From contig JABLXL010000018.1 of assembly GCA_013178005.1 (NCBI GenBank), positions 1 through 61,571 of the forward strand: 61,571 bases of DNA, given 5' to 3'. The stretch's first letter is position 1. Each line of letters begins with the position of its first letter. The notes below the pieces were generated by a model that made no database searches, was not told the origin of the DNA, and saw only the letters and a program-made list of their open reading frames with translations. A program made the position numbers and the translations under genes. This document shows, piece after piece, positions 8,391 through 17,717 of the stretch. The stretch comes from Actinomycetota bacterium. Lineage in GTDB: Bacteria; Actinomycetota; Geothermincolia; Geothermincolales; RBG-13-55-18.

Positions 8391-9229
8391 TGAAGAACCC
8401 GTACATCCCCTATGAGGTAAAGATCCTGGACACCTGGTACGAGGCGCCGGGTGACCGCTGCATCAAGACCTTCAAGGTGACTTTCACCGACGAGAAGGTG
8501 TGGGACACCTGGAACCACCTCCCGGGACAGTGCGCCATGGTGGGCATCCCCGGGGTGGGAGAGTCAATGTTCTGCATCTCCTCCTCTCCCACGGAGAAAG
8601 GCTACCTGCGTTTCAGCATCATGAAGGCGGGAAAGAACACCTCCGCGCTGCATGAGCTGGAGGCGGGGGATACCTTCTTCGTGCGCGGCCCCCTGGGCAA
8701 CAACTTCCCCCTGGAGGAGTGGAAGGGCAAGAACGTGGTCACCATCGGTGGCGGCATCGGCCAGGCTCCCCTGCGCCCGGTGATCCAGTGGATCCGCGAC
8801 AACCGCGCCGACTACGGGGAGCTGGAGCTCATCTACGGCGCTCGCACCTCCGCCGACCACTGCTTCAAGGACGAGTTCAAGGAGATAATCGAAGAGGGCG
8901 AGTGCGAATGCCACCTCTCCGTCGACGTGGAGGAGGAGGAATGGCCGCACTTCGTGGGCTTCGTGCCGCAGCTGCTCATGGAGGTGGCGCCCAAGCCGGA
9001 CAACACCATCGCCGTAACCTGCGGGCCGCCCATCATGATCAAGTTCGTGCTCCAGAACCTGGAGAAACTGGGCTTCACGCCCGACCAGGTCTACACAACG
9101 CTGGAGAACCGCATGAAATGCGGCATCGGGAAGTGCGGACGCTGCAACGTCGGCCACCTCTACGTGTGCAAGGACGGCCCGGTGTTCTCCTACGCCCAGC
9201 TCAAGGAGATCCCCGAGGCCTTCGCGTAG
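8390..9229 (+). CDS. flxA: FlxA-like NAD(P)H oxidoreductase, FAD/NAD-binding with 2Fe-2S
   Basis: Protein of 279 residues. It has a ferredoxin-reductase fold: an FAD part (residues 1-100), the NAD-binding GGGIGQAPLRPV segment, and a C-terminal 2Fe-2S site (C244 on, CGIGKCGRCNVG then C) like the HyhG and dihydroorotate dehydrogenase electron-transfer subunits. In FlxABCD-HdrABC complexes FlxA oxidises NADH. It is the last gene of the operon, before the terminator at 9247. NADH versus NADPH preference cannot be judged. Confidence 0.9.
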   Translation: MKNPYIPYEVKILDTWYEAPGDRCIKTFKVTFTDEKVWDTWNHLPGQCAMVGIPGVGESMFCISSSPTEKGYLRFSIMKAGKNTSALHELEAGDTFFVRGPLGNNFPLEEWKGKNVVTIGGGIGQAPLRPVIQWIRDNRADYGELELIYGARTSADHCFKDEFKEIIEEGECECHLSVDVEEEEWPHFVGFVPQLLMEVAPKPDNTIAVTCGPPIMIKFVLQNLEKLGFTPDQVYTTLENRMKCGIGKCGRCNVGHLYVCKDGPVFSYAQLKEIPEAFA

Positions 9230-9246
9230 AGCCAACGCGTGAAGAG

Positions 9247-9279
9247 AAAAAGGGGCGGGGCGTTTTTCCGCCCCTTTTT
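9247..9279 (+). terminator. Rho-independent terminator of the redox operon
   Basis: A 12-bp perfect stem, A5GGGGCGG paired with CCGCCCCT5, surrounds a 9-nt loop and ends in five T. It sits 17 bp after the flxA stop. Confidence 0.9.
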
Positions 9280-9639
9280 GCATGTCATTAGGGATCCTGC
9301 CGAGCCCTGCGTGCGGCTCGGGGGATGGATGGAGCGCTATCTTGGCCGCGGGGGGTGCCAGGGAGTGGTCTATGGGTCCCGGACTCGCCGCGGCGGTGAA
9401 CGCGGTCGAGGATGGAGAACCCTCAGGACCCGGCGGGTGTCATATTCGACAGAGGCTGCCGATATATGGCGCGCTCTGGGAAGGTTTATCCTTCAACCAT
9501 CGTGGAAGTCGTGGTAAATAAACGTTAAGGCGACGGGGATGTTATCTTTTCGGACTCACGGGGAAGGATGATCAACGCCCCGCAAGGAAACATACAGTAT
9601 ATTAGAGCGAGAGCAAGAGGAGAGCGGAGAGGAACCCGG
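9280..9639. other. Gene-free spacer
   Basis: No supported gene is seen. A TATATT at 9598-9603 might be a -10 box for the downstream transpeptidase, but no matching -35 lies at the right distance. Confidence 0.4.
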
Positions 9640-10692
9640 ATGGTATTCAGGTTACAGGGATGGCGCGTGGTGCGGCAGGTGCTCGTGGGCCTGGCGGTCA
9701 CCTTGCTGATCTCGGTGGCGGTTATCGCCGCCCTGTTCCTGGGCCTGGACATCGCCTACGCCGGGCACGTCTTCAAGGACGTCTACGTGGAGGGCATAAA
9801 CATCGGAGGCCTGAGCCGGGAGGAGGCGATAGAGAAACTCCGCTCCGAGCTGGACCTCTCCGCCCTCAACCGCGATATCACGCTCTCCTTCGACGGCTAT
9901 TCGTGGCCCCTGCCCCTGTACGAGATCGACGCCTACGTCGACCTGGAGGCGACGGTGGAGAGGGCCATGAAGGCCAGCCGGGAGATGCCTTTCTACGAGC
10001 GCTGGGCGCATCGCGCCGTCTTCCGGGGGCTCGACCGCGTCGTTGAGCTGGCCATTCATGTAGATTGGCAGAAATTGGAAACTTTCCTCTCCTCCCTCGA
10101 ATCAACGGTGAACCGGCCGCCCGTGAACGCGGAGATAAAGCTGGAGGGCCGAAAGCTCGTCTTCCAGAGATCCCGGGACGGCTGGGAGCTGGACGTCGAC
10201 GGGGCGCGCGAGGCCATAATCGAGGCCCTCTCCTCCACCGAGCGCGTGGCGGAGCTCAACATCGAGGTAACCCCTCCCGAGGTATCGGATGCGCAGGTGG
10301 GGAAGGTCATCACCGTGGACAAGACCAACCACCTCCTCACCCTCTACAACAACATGGAGGTGGAGAAGCAGTACCCCGTGGCAGTGGGCATGCCCTCCTG
10401 GCCCACACCCAGCGGCACCTACAAGGTGGTGGGCAAGGAGAAGAACCCCACCTGGGTCAACCCGGGAACCTCGTGGGCCGCGACCATGCCCCCCTACATA
10501 CCCCCGGGGCCGGGAAACCCCCTGGGCACGCGGGCCATCCAGACCAGCGCCCCCGGGGTCTTCATCCACGGAACCTACAATTCCTGGTCCATAGGGACCA
10601 ACGCCAGCCATGGCTGCATACGCATGTACATCAGGGATTCCGAGGACCTCTACGAACGGGTTCCCGTGGGCATACCGGTGCTCATCTTCTGA
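9640..10692 (+). CDS. Membrane-anchored L,D-transpeptidase (YkuD) with peptidoglycan-binding-like domain
   Basis: Protein of 350 residues. One N-terminal membrane segment (about residues 10-32) is followed by an extracytoplasmic domain of the kind found ahead of YkuD enzymes (YVEGINIGGLSREEA). The C-terminal YkuD domain has the catalytic motif SHGCIRM with C326 as nucleophile and an upstream conserved HGT. Such enzymes form 3-3 peptidoglycan cross-links or attach proteins. The ATG at 9640 has GAGAGGA before it; an earlier in-frame ATG at 9568 would add a charged stretch before the membrane segment and lacks a ribosome site. Confidence 0.9.
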   Translation: MVFRLQGWRVVRQVLVGLAVTLLISVAVIAALFLGLDIAYAGHVFKDVYVEGINIGGLSREEAIEKLRSELDLSALNRDITLSFDGYSWPLPLYEIDAYVDLEATVERAMKASREMPFYERWAHRAVFRGLDRVVELAIHVDWQKLETFLSSLESTVNRPPVNAEIKLEGRKLVFQRSRDGWELDVDGAREAIIEALSSTERVAELNIEVTPPEVSDAQVGKVITVDKTNHLLTLYNNMEVEKQYPVAVGMPSWPTPSGTYKVVGKEKNPTWVNPGTSWAATMPPYIPPGPGNPLGTRAIQTSAPGVFIHGTYNSWSIGTNASHGCIRMYIRDSEDLYERVPVGIPVLIF

Positions 10693-10902
10693 GCAAGCCC
10701 GTTTTCCCCCGCGCCGCGGAGACCATCAAGCATGGGGCCGTAGTTAACGAGAAACATGTAGGGAGTGAACGCACTTCGGGCCGGACGGCGGCTCTCCGAG
10801 GTCGGGGGCGAGAGTAAGGCGGGCGCGATATGCCCGGCGCCGCGGACAGCGCGGGGCAGGGCGGCGGGAGCAGGTCTCATAGCACAACGAAAGGTGGGAG
10901 GG

Positions 10903-12963
10903 ATGGCGAGAAGGATTCCGGCGGTGGCGTCCCTGGTCCTGTTGGCTTTGTCGTCGCTTTACTTGTGCGGCGCCGCGCTTGCCGGCGAGACGAACTCGCC
11001 CGTCGGCGGGCCGGCGCCGCCCACGGGACTTAGAGAGGTCGAAAGGGCGGAGGACGCCGGAAGGCGCATCGCGCTTACCTGGGATGCCGTGCCCGGGGCC
11101 TTCGGTTACCGCGTCTATCGCTCCGATACCCCGCATGGAGAGCTTGCGCCCGTGGGGGGCAAGGCGGCTGATTCGATGCTGGAGTACCCGGTGTTCCTCG
11201 ACGAAGAAGTGAAGCCTGGAAGGTATTACCATTACGCCGTTGCCGCGGTGGACGCCGATCTCCGCGAAGGCCCGCTTTCTGAACGCATACCGGCAAGACT
11301 TGAGCACGAGGTCATCGTGGCGGGCGGCCCCAAAAGGATCGTGTGCTCCCTGGCCGACCAGCGACTGTATTTCTACGAGGGCGACCAGTTGATCAACATA
11401 ACCAGGTGCTCTACAGGGCTCAACAACGCCACGCCGGTGGGGAACTTCCGCATCATCGGGCATTACGGTACCCACGTCGGCCTGGGCGGCGCCATGTGCG
11501 ACTACTGGATGGCCTTCACGCCGTCACACGGCATGCATTCCTGGCCTCGGGGATCGCGCGGGTACGAGACGGGTCTCGGGGCGCCCGCGTCCCATGGCTG
11601 TATACGCCAGCACCCCCTCGAATCCTACTGGCCATACTACTGGGCGCCGGACGGAACCCCCCTTACCATCACCTATGCCTCCCTGGCCAGGAGGGTGATA
11701 GCGGGGTGCCACGTGACCGTGGGGGCGACGGAGCCCGCCACGCGATGGTATTTCGCCGAGGGTTACACTGCGGAGGCCTACGACACCTACCTGCTGCTCT
11801 CCAACCCGGGGACGGAGGGAACGGACGTGAGGGTTGCTTTTCTCAAGGACACCGGCGAGGTGGTGGAGCAGGTATGCGCCGTGGCTCCCCATTCCCGCTT
11901 CACCCTCGCGGTGGACGACGTACCGGGCATGGACGCGGCGGCCTTTTCCATGCGCGTGGACTCGGATCGCCCCATCGTGGCGGAGCGCGCCATGTACTTC
12001 GCCGCCGGCTCGCGCACCGACGGCACGGTCACCGTGGGCTCCACGGAGACCTCCACCGACTGGTATTTCGCAGAGGGATGCACCTCCGGAGGCTTTGACA
12101 CCTGGTTGCTCCTCGCCAACCCGGGAGACCAAGGGGTGAGCGCCTGGGTGTATTTCCTCCTGGAGGGAGGAGGGACGGTGGATTACGTGTTCTGGGTGGC
12201 TCCCCACTCGCGTCGCACCATCCCCGTGGACGCTTTCCCCGTGGTGGGGGCGGCCTCTTTCTCCATGCGCGTGAGGGCGGACGGGCCCGTCGTGGCGGAG
12301 CGCGCCATGTACTTCACCAAGGATTACATCAAGGGGGGGCACGTCGCCATGGGCGCGCCGACCCTTTCCGCGGAGTGGTATTTCGCCGAGGGATGCACCA
12401 GGCGCTTTTTCCAGAGTTACGTGCTGCTGGGAAATCCAGGCGACGAGGACGCCTATGTGGCCATAGATTATTACCTCAATCACGCGAGCATAAGGCACGA
12501 GTACCTGGTGCGGGCGCGCTCCAGGGTGACCGTTCCCATCTCCTCCCAGGGGGGACTCAACGACCAGGAGATGTCCTTCTCAGTCTTCTCGGACAAGCCG
12601 CTGGTGGCCGAGAGGTCCCTCTACTACGACCTGGACAGCCACAGGGGAGGTGATGACGCCATGGGTTCCCCCAGCGCCTCGACCACCTGGTATTTCTCGG
12701 AAGGCTACACCGACGGCGGCTTCGACACCTATGTCCTGATATCCAACCCCTCCTTTTCTCCCGCTTACGTGCGGGCGGAGTTCCTGAGGGATGACGGCGC
12801 CGTTTTCGCCTACGATTACCTGGTGCCGGCGCAGAGGAGGGTGACCATCACCGCGGATGCCCTGCCGGGGCTGGAGAGAGCGTCATTCTCCACCGTGCTG
12901 AACTCGGACGTCCCCATCGTCGCGGAGCGGGCCATGTACTTCGTGATGCCCCGAGGCTACTGA
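10903..12963 (+). CDS. Secreted L,D-transpeptidase with FnIII-like domain and four WYFAEG repeats
   Basis: Protein of 686 residues. Order: signal peptide (1-27, ending GAALA), a fibronectin-III-like domain (about 40-120), a YkuD domain (about 145-255) with APASHGCIR and C233, then four repeats of 104-105 residues that each run from WYFAEG or WYFSEG through LLxNPG to VAERxMYF. The repeats resemble DUF5719-type extracellular modules and match the partial gene at 2-139. The ATG at 10903 is chosen because it gives a clean signal peptide and has AAGGTGGGAGG before it. Likely role: cell-wall cross-linking enzyme tethered to or displayed on the surface. Confidence 0.85.
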   Translation: MARRIPAVASLVLLALSSLYLCGAALAGETNSPVGGPAPPTGLREVERAEDAGRRIALTWDAVPGAFGYRVYRSDTPHGELAPVGGKAADSMLEYPVFLDEEVKPGRYYHYAVAAVDADLREGPLSERIPARLEHEVIVAGGPKRIVCSLADQRLYFYEGDQLINITRCSTGLNNATPVGNFRIIGHYGTHVGLGGAMCDYWMAFTPSHGMHSWPRGSRGYETGLGAPASHGCIRQHPLESYWPYYWAPDGTPLTITYASLARRVIAGCHVTVGATEPATRWYFAEGYTAEAYDTYLLLSNPGTEGTDVRVAFLKDTGEVVEQVCAVAPHSRFTLAVDDVPGMDAAAFSMRVDSDRPIVAERAMYFAAGSRTDGTVTVGSTETSTDWYFAEGCTSGGFDTWLLLANPGDQGVSAWVYFLLEGGGTVDYVFWVAPHSRRTIPVDAFPVVGAASFSMRVRADGPVVAERAMYFTKDYIKGGHVAMGAPTLSAEWYFAEGCTRRFFQSYVLLGNPGDEDAYVAIDYYLNHASIRHEYLVRARSRVTVPISSQGGLNDQEMSFSVFSDKPLVAERSLYYDLDSHRGGDDAMGSPSASTTWYFSEGYTDGGFDTYVLISNPSFSPAYVRAEFLRDDGAVFAYDYLVPAQRRVTITADALPGLERASFSTVLNSDVPIVAERAMYFVMPRGY
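11715..12963 (+). repeat. Four tandem coding repeats of 312-315 bp
   Basis: The TGGTATTTC that encodes WYF recurs at 11746, 12061, 12376 and 12688, spaced 315, 315 and 312 bp. Each unit is diverged at DNA level, so the duplication is old and kept in frame. Confidence 0.9.
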
Positions 12964-13080
12964 GTGGCCGTTTACCCCGGGGCGGGCTGCTCTGGGCCTG
13001 AAGAAGCGCACGTGTTCGGCCTCTATGGTCATCCCCAGCCGCTTTTCCTTCCCCCGGGATGATAAGACGCTGATGCCACC

Positions 13081-14049
13081 CTACAGGTCGCGGCCCTTGC
13101 CGGAATCGGTGATGAACGACAGTTCCTCCGGGTAGGGACGGAAGAAGGCCTGCTGCTCGAGGTATGGCCGCTCGAAGCGCGCCATCCAGGAGACGACCAC
13201 GCTGGTCAAGGCGCTCAGGGGGATGTGCCCTTGCCGGTACCTCTCCAGGGCGTCGAGGAAATAAGCTTTCTCGCGCGCCCCCAGTTCCTTGGAAAAATAA
13301 CCCAGGGCATGCATGAGCACGTTAATGTTTGAGGTGAGGCGGGGTATCTTCGCAAGCGCCCTCTCCAGCTCCTCGCGATAAGCGCGAGCCAGCTCCTCCG
13401 GGGAGCGCCCCTCACGGTTGGCCACCAGCGACCCCATCCTCTTCAGGGCCGCCTGGTTGTAGGACATGAGCAGCAGCTTATGGGAGGCGTGGAAGTCCAC
13501 CAGCTCGCGCACGCTTTTACCGCGTACCGCGACGCGAAAACGCGCCAGGGTGAACAGCCGCGTGAGGTAGTGTTCCCTGATGCGCCAGTTCTTCAGGCGC
13601 CCTTCCGTCTCTACGGGAAGATAGGGATAGGCGGCGAGGACGGCTTCCCCGAAGAATCCCGGGCCTTTGTCGATGGCGCCGGATTTGCCCCCCGGCGCGT
13701 GTATCTTGACGTCCGTGCTTCCGCAGGAAGGGGAGCGCGCCTTGAGGAGGAACCCGTCGACCGCCTCGAGTCGGGACAGGAAATCGCGGCAGAAGCGGCG
13801 CATATCCTCGCTGACGTCCCTTCCCGTGGCGGGCTGGACCAGGCTCCGCTCGCCGTCCCGAAGCTCTATATGGATGGGGTCCCTGGGCACGCCTAGACCT
13901 ATCTCCAACTCGGGGCACACGGTATGAAAGGAGACGAAGGGCTTGAGCGCGTCAACAAACACATCGTTGATCACCTCGCCGTTCCACCGGCAGCGCTCGA
14001 ACCCCAGGCAGCGGCTGATCACCACCGCCGGTTTCACGTCTCCCCGCAT
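13081..14049 (-). CDS. DUF523 and DUF1722 (YbgA-like) protein
   Basis: Protein of 322 residues. The N-terminal half is DUF523 (ISRCLGFERCRWNG, then LLKARSPSCGS with paired cysteines). The C-terminal half is DUF1722/YbgA, with FHASHKLLLMSYN as its best marker. GGGAGG lies 8 nt before the ATG. Fusions of these two domains are widespread; a role in sulfur or thiouridine metabolism is proposed for DUF523 relatives but unproven. It lies 50 bp downstream of the diguanylate cyclase on the same strand, so the two may be cotranscribed. Confidence 0.85.
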   Translation of the reverse strand: MRGDVKPAVVISRCLGFERCRWNGEVINDVFVDALKPFVSFHTVCPELEIGLGVPRDPIHIELRDGERSLVQPATGRDVSEDMRRFCRDFLSRLEAVDGFLLKARSPSCGSTDVKIHAPGGKSGAIDKGPGFFGEAVLAAYPYLPVETEGRLKNWRIREHYLTRLFTLARFRVAVRGKSVRELVDFHASHKLLLMSYNQAALKRMGSLVANREGRSPEELARAYREELERALAKIPRLTSNINVLMHALGYFSKELGAREKAYFLDALERYRQGHIPLSALTSVVVSWMARFERPYLEQQAFFRPYPEELSFITDSGKGRDL

Positions 14050-14099
14050 GCTACTTGCCTCCCTTTACGGAATGAGCCTGTTTTTTTCAGTGGTCGGTT

Positions 14100-15005
14100 T
14101 CAGCCCACGGTGACGCGGTTGCGACCCGCTCGCTTGCTCTCGTACATCAGCTCGTCCGCCCGCCGCACCAGCGAGGAGGGGTCGTCCCCGGGGACGGCCA
14201 CGGTCCCCCCGATGGAAACGGTTACCGACACGCGTTCGCCGTTGAGATCCAGGCTCGAGTGCTCTACCATGGCGCACAATTTATCCCCCACGCCCATGAG
14301 CTTTCCGCGGTCCACGTTCACGATGACGGCCAGGAACTCCTCGCCGCCCCAGCGGCTCACCACGTCGAAGGACCTGAGGCTATGGGAGAGCGAACGCGCG
14401 GTCATGCGCAGGACTTCGTCGCCGGTCTGATGCCCGTACTTGTCGTTTACCTCCTTGAAGCGGTCTATGTCGATAAATAGCACCCCGAAAGACCAACCGT
14501 ACCGCTCCTGTTCCGCCAGCCTGAACTTGAGGTTCATTTCCGCGAAGCGCCGGTTGCCCACCTCGGTGAGGGGGTCGAGGAGGGCGATCCTTTGCAGTTC
14601 CTCTATGGTCTGCTTGGATAGCACGCGCGGCGTGTTGTCGCTGAACACTTCTACAGCGCCGATGACGTTACCCCCCGGGTCTTTTATCGGCGCCACGCGG
14701 ATGGCCACGGGGAGGCGGTGCCCCTCGCGGTGGTGGAGGTACGCCTCCTCCTCGCGGGCGATCCCGTCAGCCAGGGTCTTGGCCGCCGGACAGAGCGAGG
14801 TCTCGCACAGGCGGTTTCCCCTCTCATCCACGTGCTCGAGGATGTTCTCGCGGCAATGGCGGCCGAAGACCTCTTCGCTGCTGTAGCCGGTGAGGCGCTC
14901 CGCGCCGCGGTTCCAGTAAGTGATGCAGCGATCGGCGTCCACGAAGTACACGCCGTCGTAGAGGTTGTCCAGGAGAGCCTTGTAGAACCCGTCCTCCAGT
15001 TGCAT
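14100..15005 (-). CDS. PAS-GGDEF diguanylate cyclase
   Basis: Protein of 301 residues. An N-terminal PAS domain (about 8-130; DGVYFVDADRCITYWN, NRGAERLTGYSSEEVFG) is followed by a GGDEF domain (about 140-300) with an intact RWGGEEFLAV active-site signature, consistent with cyclic-di-GMP synthesis from two GTP. The PAS insert contains several cysteines, but a cofactor is not evident. There are no membrane segments, so it is a cytoplasmic sensor. AGGAGGAG precedes the ATG. I do not see an RxxD inhibitory site. Confidence 0.9.
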   Translation of the reverse strand: MQLEDGFYKALLDNLYDGVYFVDADRCITYWNRGAERLTGYSSEEVFGRHCRENILEHVDERGNRLCETSLCPAAKTLADGIAREEEAYLHHREGHRLPVAIRVAPIKDPGGNVIGAVEVFSDNTPRVLSKQTIEELQRIALLDPLTEVGNRRFAEMNLKFRLAEQERYGWSFGVLFIDIDRFKEVNDKYGHQTGDEVLRMTARSLSHSLRSFDVVSRWGGEEFLAVIVNVDRGKLMGVGDKLCAMVEHSSLDLNGERVSVTVSIGGTVAVPGDDPSSLVRRADELMYESKRAGRNRVTVG

Positions 15006-15829
15006 GGCCCTTTCTCCTCCTCATCCGCCTTTATCGAAGCCCGCCGTGCGCGTGCGGTTTCCTCGTTCAAAATCCATTACGGCTTTAATTATGGTTCGTA
15101 ATCGTTACCCAGGTCTCCCGTGCGCGGCCGTTATTCCCATCCATGCATGTCGTCAAGGGAACCAGTGCTTACCCTTTCCTTGCCTCCCAGACAAGCGCAC
15201 TTCCAACCCTTCCCGCCTCGAGTCGCTACCCGCCGAGAGCGACAGTGCGCTTCATGCGGGGAAATCGATTATCCTCGAGGCAACGCGCTCACGTGTAGCG
15301 ACCTTCAGATAATCCCTGCCTGGGCGGCATCGTCCGTCACGGAAACGAAATCGCAGATATGCGCCCCGCACCGTTTTTCTGCATTATGAATTCTTCCCCT
15401 CGTGCGGGTAGGAAAAACTTCCAATACCCTCGCCTGGTTAAAGGCCGCGTCCTCGCCAGCCGGTTCCGCGGCGTATCTTTCCTCCGCAAAAAACTTCCGG
15501 CGCAACGATTGACTGGCCCCCGTTCGCCGGCGTTCTTTCCCGCCACTTCTTGAGATTCGGGACGGATCGGTGGTGTTGCCCCCCATGTTCTTAATATTTG
15601 AAGCATACGCTAAACTTGCTAGACGACCGAGAGGATAGGGGCGATGTCGATGCCGGCGCTGAAGATGATCCTATCTGGATGCGGCGGGGTGTATAGCGTC
15701 CCCCAGGAAGCCTTCAGGAGAGCGTATCACGAAAACCAGGGCCGAAAATACCTTATAGCTGAGCATATGCGTCTTGCCTTCTCCACGCGGGTTCGGACCG
15801 TTCGGCCGGGAAAGGCGCCGGATAAATTC
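15006..15829. other. Gene-free stretch of 824 bp
   Basis: No gene, tRNA or strong terminator is supported. It lies downstream of the phosphate-transporter gene and upstream of the diguanylate cyclase, both minus strand. A 63-codon open frame at 15644-15835 has a fair ribosome site but no recognisable product and overlaps the transporter's 3' end. Confidence 0.4.
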
Positions 15830-17503
15830 CTATAGCTTCGCCAGCTCTCCCGTGGTCACGTGCCCAACGTTGTTTGCGAGGTCGCCGACGCGCTCGAGGT
15901 TGCTGAGCGTATCCAGGAAGATGACCCCGGCTGTGCCGTCGCATTCGCCGCGGTTGAGGCGCTTGAGGTGGTTGCGCCGGAACTGGGAGGCTTTCTCGTC
16001 GACGAGATGTTCCAGGTTCTGGAAGTGCCGCGCCGAATCCGCGTCCTCCCTGGCGAAGGAGTCGATGATGCCCTCGTACATCTCCAGGGTAGTTGCGGAG
16101 AGGTCTTCCAGCTCCGCCGTGGCCGCGTCCGTGAAGCTGAATCCTCCCTCGGACTTGTTGATCGCGAGGTACATGATGTTCTCGGCGTGGTCGCCGATGC
16201 GCTCGATGTCGTTCACGGCGTGCATATAACCTACCAGTCTCTCCGATTGCTCGTCTGCGAGGGGCTCCTGCGAGAGCTTGGAGAGGTACTCGATGATGGA
16301 GTGGGCGAGGCCGTCCACGATGGTCTCCAGTTCCATGAGGTGTTTCTTGCCGGAGCGTTCCACCTTCTTAAAGTATCCCAGTGAAGAATGCAACATCTCC
16401 AAGGTAAGGCGTCCCATGCGCACGATCTCCTTGCGCGCCATCTCCAACGCCAGCGAGGGGCTGTGGAAGATGCGGGGGTCGAGATAAAGAGGATCGCGCT
16501 CTATCTCCGGCTCCTTTCCTCGCTTGATGGCCTTGATCAGGCGGGCGTAAGGGTCCAGGAACGGAAGCCACGCGATGGTGAGCAACACATTGAAGATGGT
16601 GTGCGCCCAGGCCACCTGGCGCCCGATATCGCCGGGGCCCGAGCCCAGGGCGTCGCTCACCCAGCGAACCAAGGTAGGGTACCAGGTGAGAAAGGGCAGC
16701 ATTACGACCACAGCGGATATCTTGAAAAGGTAATGGGCGTAGGCCACCCTTTTCGCCGGAAGGCTTGCCCCCAGGCTGGCGATCCATGCGGTGATGCAGG
16801 TGCCGATATTGCACCCGAGGATGATGGGAATGGCGATGCGGAGGGGATCTGTGCCGCCCAGGCTGAGCAACCCGGTTGAGCCCATGGCCACCACCATGGA
16901 GGTTGTGGCGGAGGAGCTTTGAACGATGCTGGTGATCACCAGCCCTATCAAGAGCCCGAGAAACCAGTTGCGCCCCAGGGTGGTTATCCAGCTCTCGAAC
17001 ATTCCGGAGCTCTTGAGCGGCGCCATGGCTCCCTTCATGATCTCCATGCCCAGGAAGAGGAATCCGAATCCCAGCAGAACCTCCCCCGAGTACTTGACCG
17101 TTTTACGGTTTCCGGCCAGGTATAGGATGATCCCCAAGCCGATGCATGGAAAGCTCAGGTAGAGTATGATGTTGAAGGCCACTAGCTGGGCGGTTATGGT
17201 GGTGCCGATATCCGCACCCAGGATAACCCCTAGGGTCTGCGTGAAACGCATCAGCCCCGCGTTGACGAAGCCCACCAGCATCACCGTGGTGGCGGATGAG
17301 CTCTGGATGAGCGCGGTCACCGCGGTTCCCACCGCGAGCCCTCGGAAGCGGTTCTTGGTGAAGGTTTCCAGCAGCCTGCGCAGGCGGTCCCCAGCGGCAA
17401 GCTGCAAGCCCTCGCTCATGAGGTACATGCCGTAAAGGAAAAGGCCGAGACCTCCGAAAAGGACGATGATCCCGAACCAGATCGAGGTCGCTTCCAGCTT
17501 CAT
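15830..17503 (-). CDS. Na/Pi cotransporter family protein with C-terminal PhoU-like domain
   Basis: Protein of 557 residues. About nine membrane segments carry the duplicated NptA/PNaS signature QSSSATT (in ALIQSSSATTVMLVG and SIVQSSSATTSMVVA). The C-terminal 200 residues are a PhoU-like helical domain (NDIERIGDHAENI, LSNLERVGDLANNV). It likely couples sodium to phosphate transport. The ATG at 17503 is preferred because the promoter at 17570-17598 predicts transcription starting near 17563, which would leave no leader for the in-frame TTG found there. This gives a leader of about 60 nt. Confidence 0.9.
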   Translation of the reverse strand: MKLEATSIWFGIIVLFGGLGLFLYGMYLMSEGLQLAAGDRLRRLLETFTKNRFRGLAVGTAVTALIQSSSATTVMLVGFVNAGLMRFTQTLGVILGADIGTTITAQLVAFNIILYLSFPCIGLGIILYLAGNRKTVKYSGEVLLGFGFLFLGMEIMKGAMAPLKSSGMFESWITTLGRNWFLGLLIGLVITSIVQSSSATTSMVVAMGSTGLLSLGGTDPLRIAIPIILGCNIGTCITAWIASLGASLPAKRVAYAHYLFKISAVVVMLPFLTWYPTLVRWVSDALGSGPGDIGRQVAWAHTIFNVLLTIAWLPFLDPYARLIKAIKRGKEPEIERDPLYLDPRIFHSPSLALEMARKEIVRMGRLTLEMLHSSLGYFKKVERSGKKHLMELETIVDGLAHSIIEYLSKLSQEPLADEQSERLVGYMHAVNDIERIGDHAENIMYLAINKSEGGFSFTDAATAELEDLSATTLEMYEGIIDSFAREDADSARHFQNLEHLVDEKASQFRRNHLKRLNRGECDGTAGVIFLDTLSNLERVGDLANNVGHVTTGELAKL

Positions 17504-17569
17504 TAAGGCTCGTTCTCCAGGGTCAGTCCGTCCATCGGCCTCGACGTTCCTTTCCAGTCCCAAGGCGAC

Positions 17570-17598
17570 ATTATATACGCCGGGTTGACCGGTAACAA
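17570..17598 (-). promoter_or_regulatory. Sigma70-type promoter of the Na/Pi transporter gene
   Basis: On the minus strand, TTGTTA (17598-17593) and a perfect TATAAT (17575-17570) are 17 bp apart. The predicted start is near 17563, and this decides the downstream start codon. Confidence 0.75.
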
Positions 17599-17688
17599 GT
17601 GCTGACAGCCTCGGCGGAAAAGCGGCGGGATACTAGCAGCCCATCGCTATCTACCTGCGTTTTTGCCTGTTACCATCCCGTAGTTTTA

Positions 17689-17717
17689 TTGACGGCGACC
17701 ATGCCAGGTGATAATCT
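17689..17717 (+). promoter_or_regulatory. Probable promoter of the enoyl-CoA hydratase gene
   Basis: TTGACG at 17689-17694 is followed by GATAAT at 17710-17715 (15 bp spacer) or TAATCT at 17712-17717 (17 bp). The -35 is good, but the best -10 has a short spacer. The leader would be about 200 nt. Confidence 0.4.

Noticed and set aside
15644-15835. 63-codon open frame with a fair ribosome site
   Set aside because: No recognisable product, and it runs antisense into the end of the Na/Pi transporter gene.
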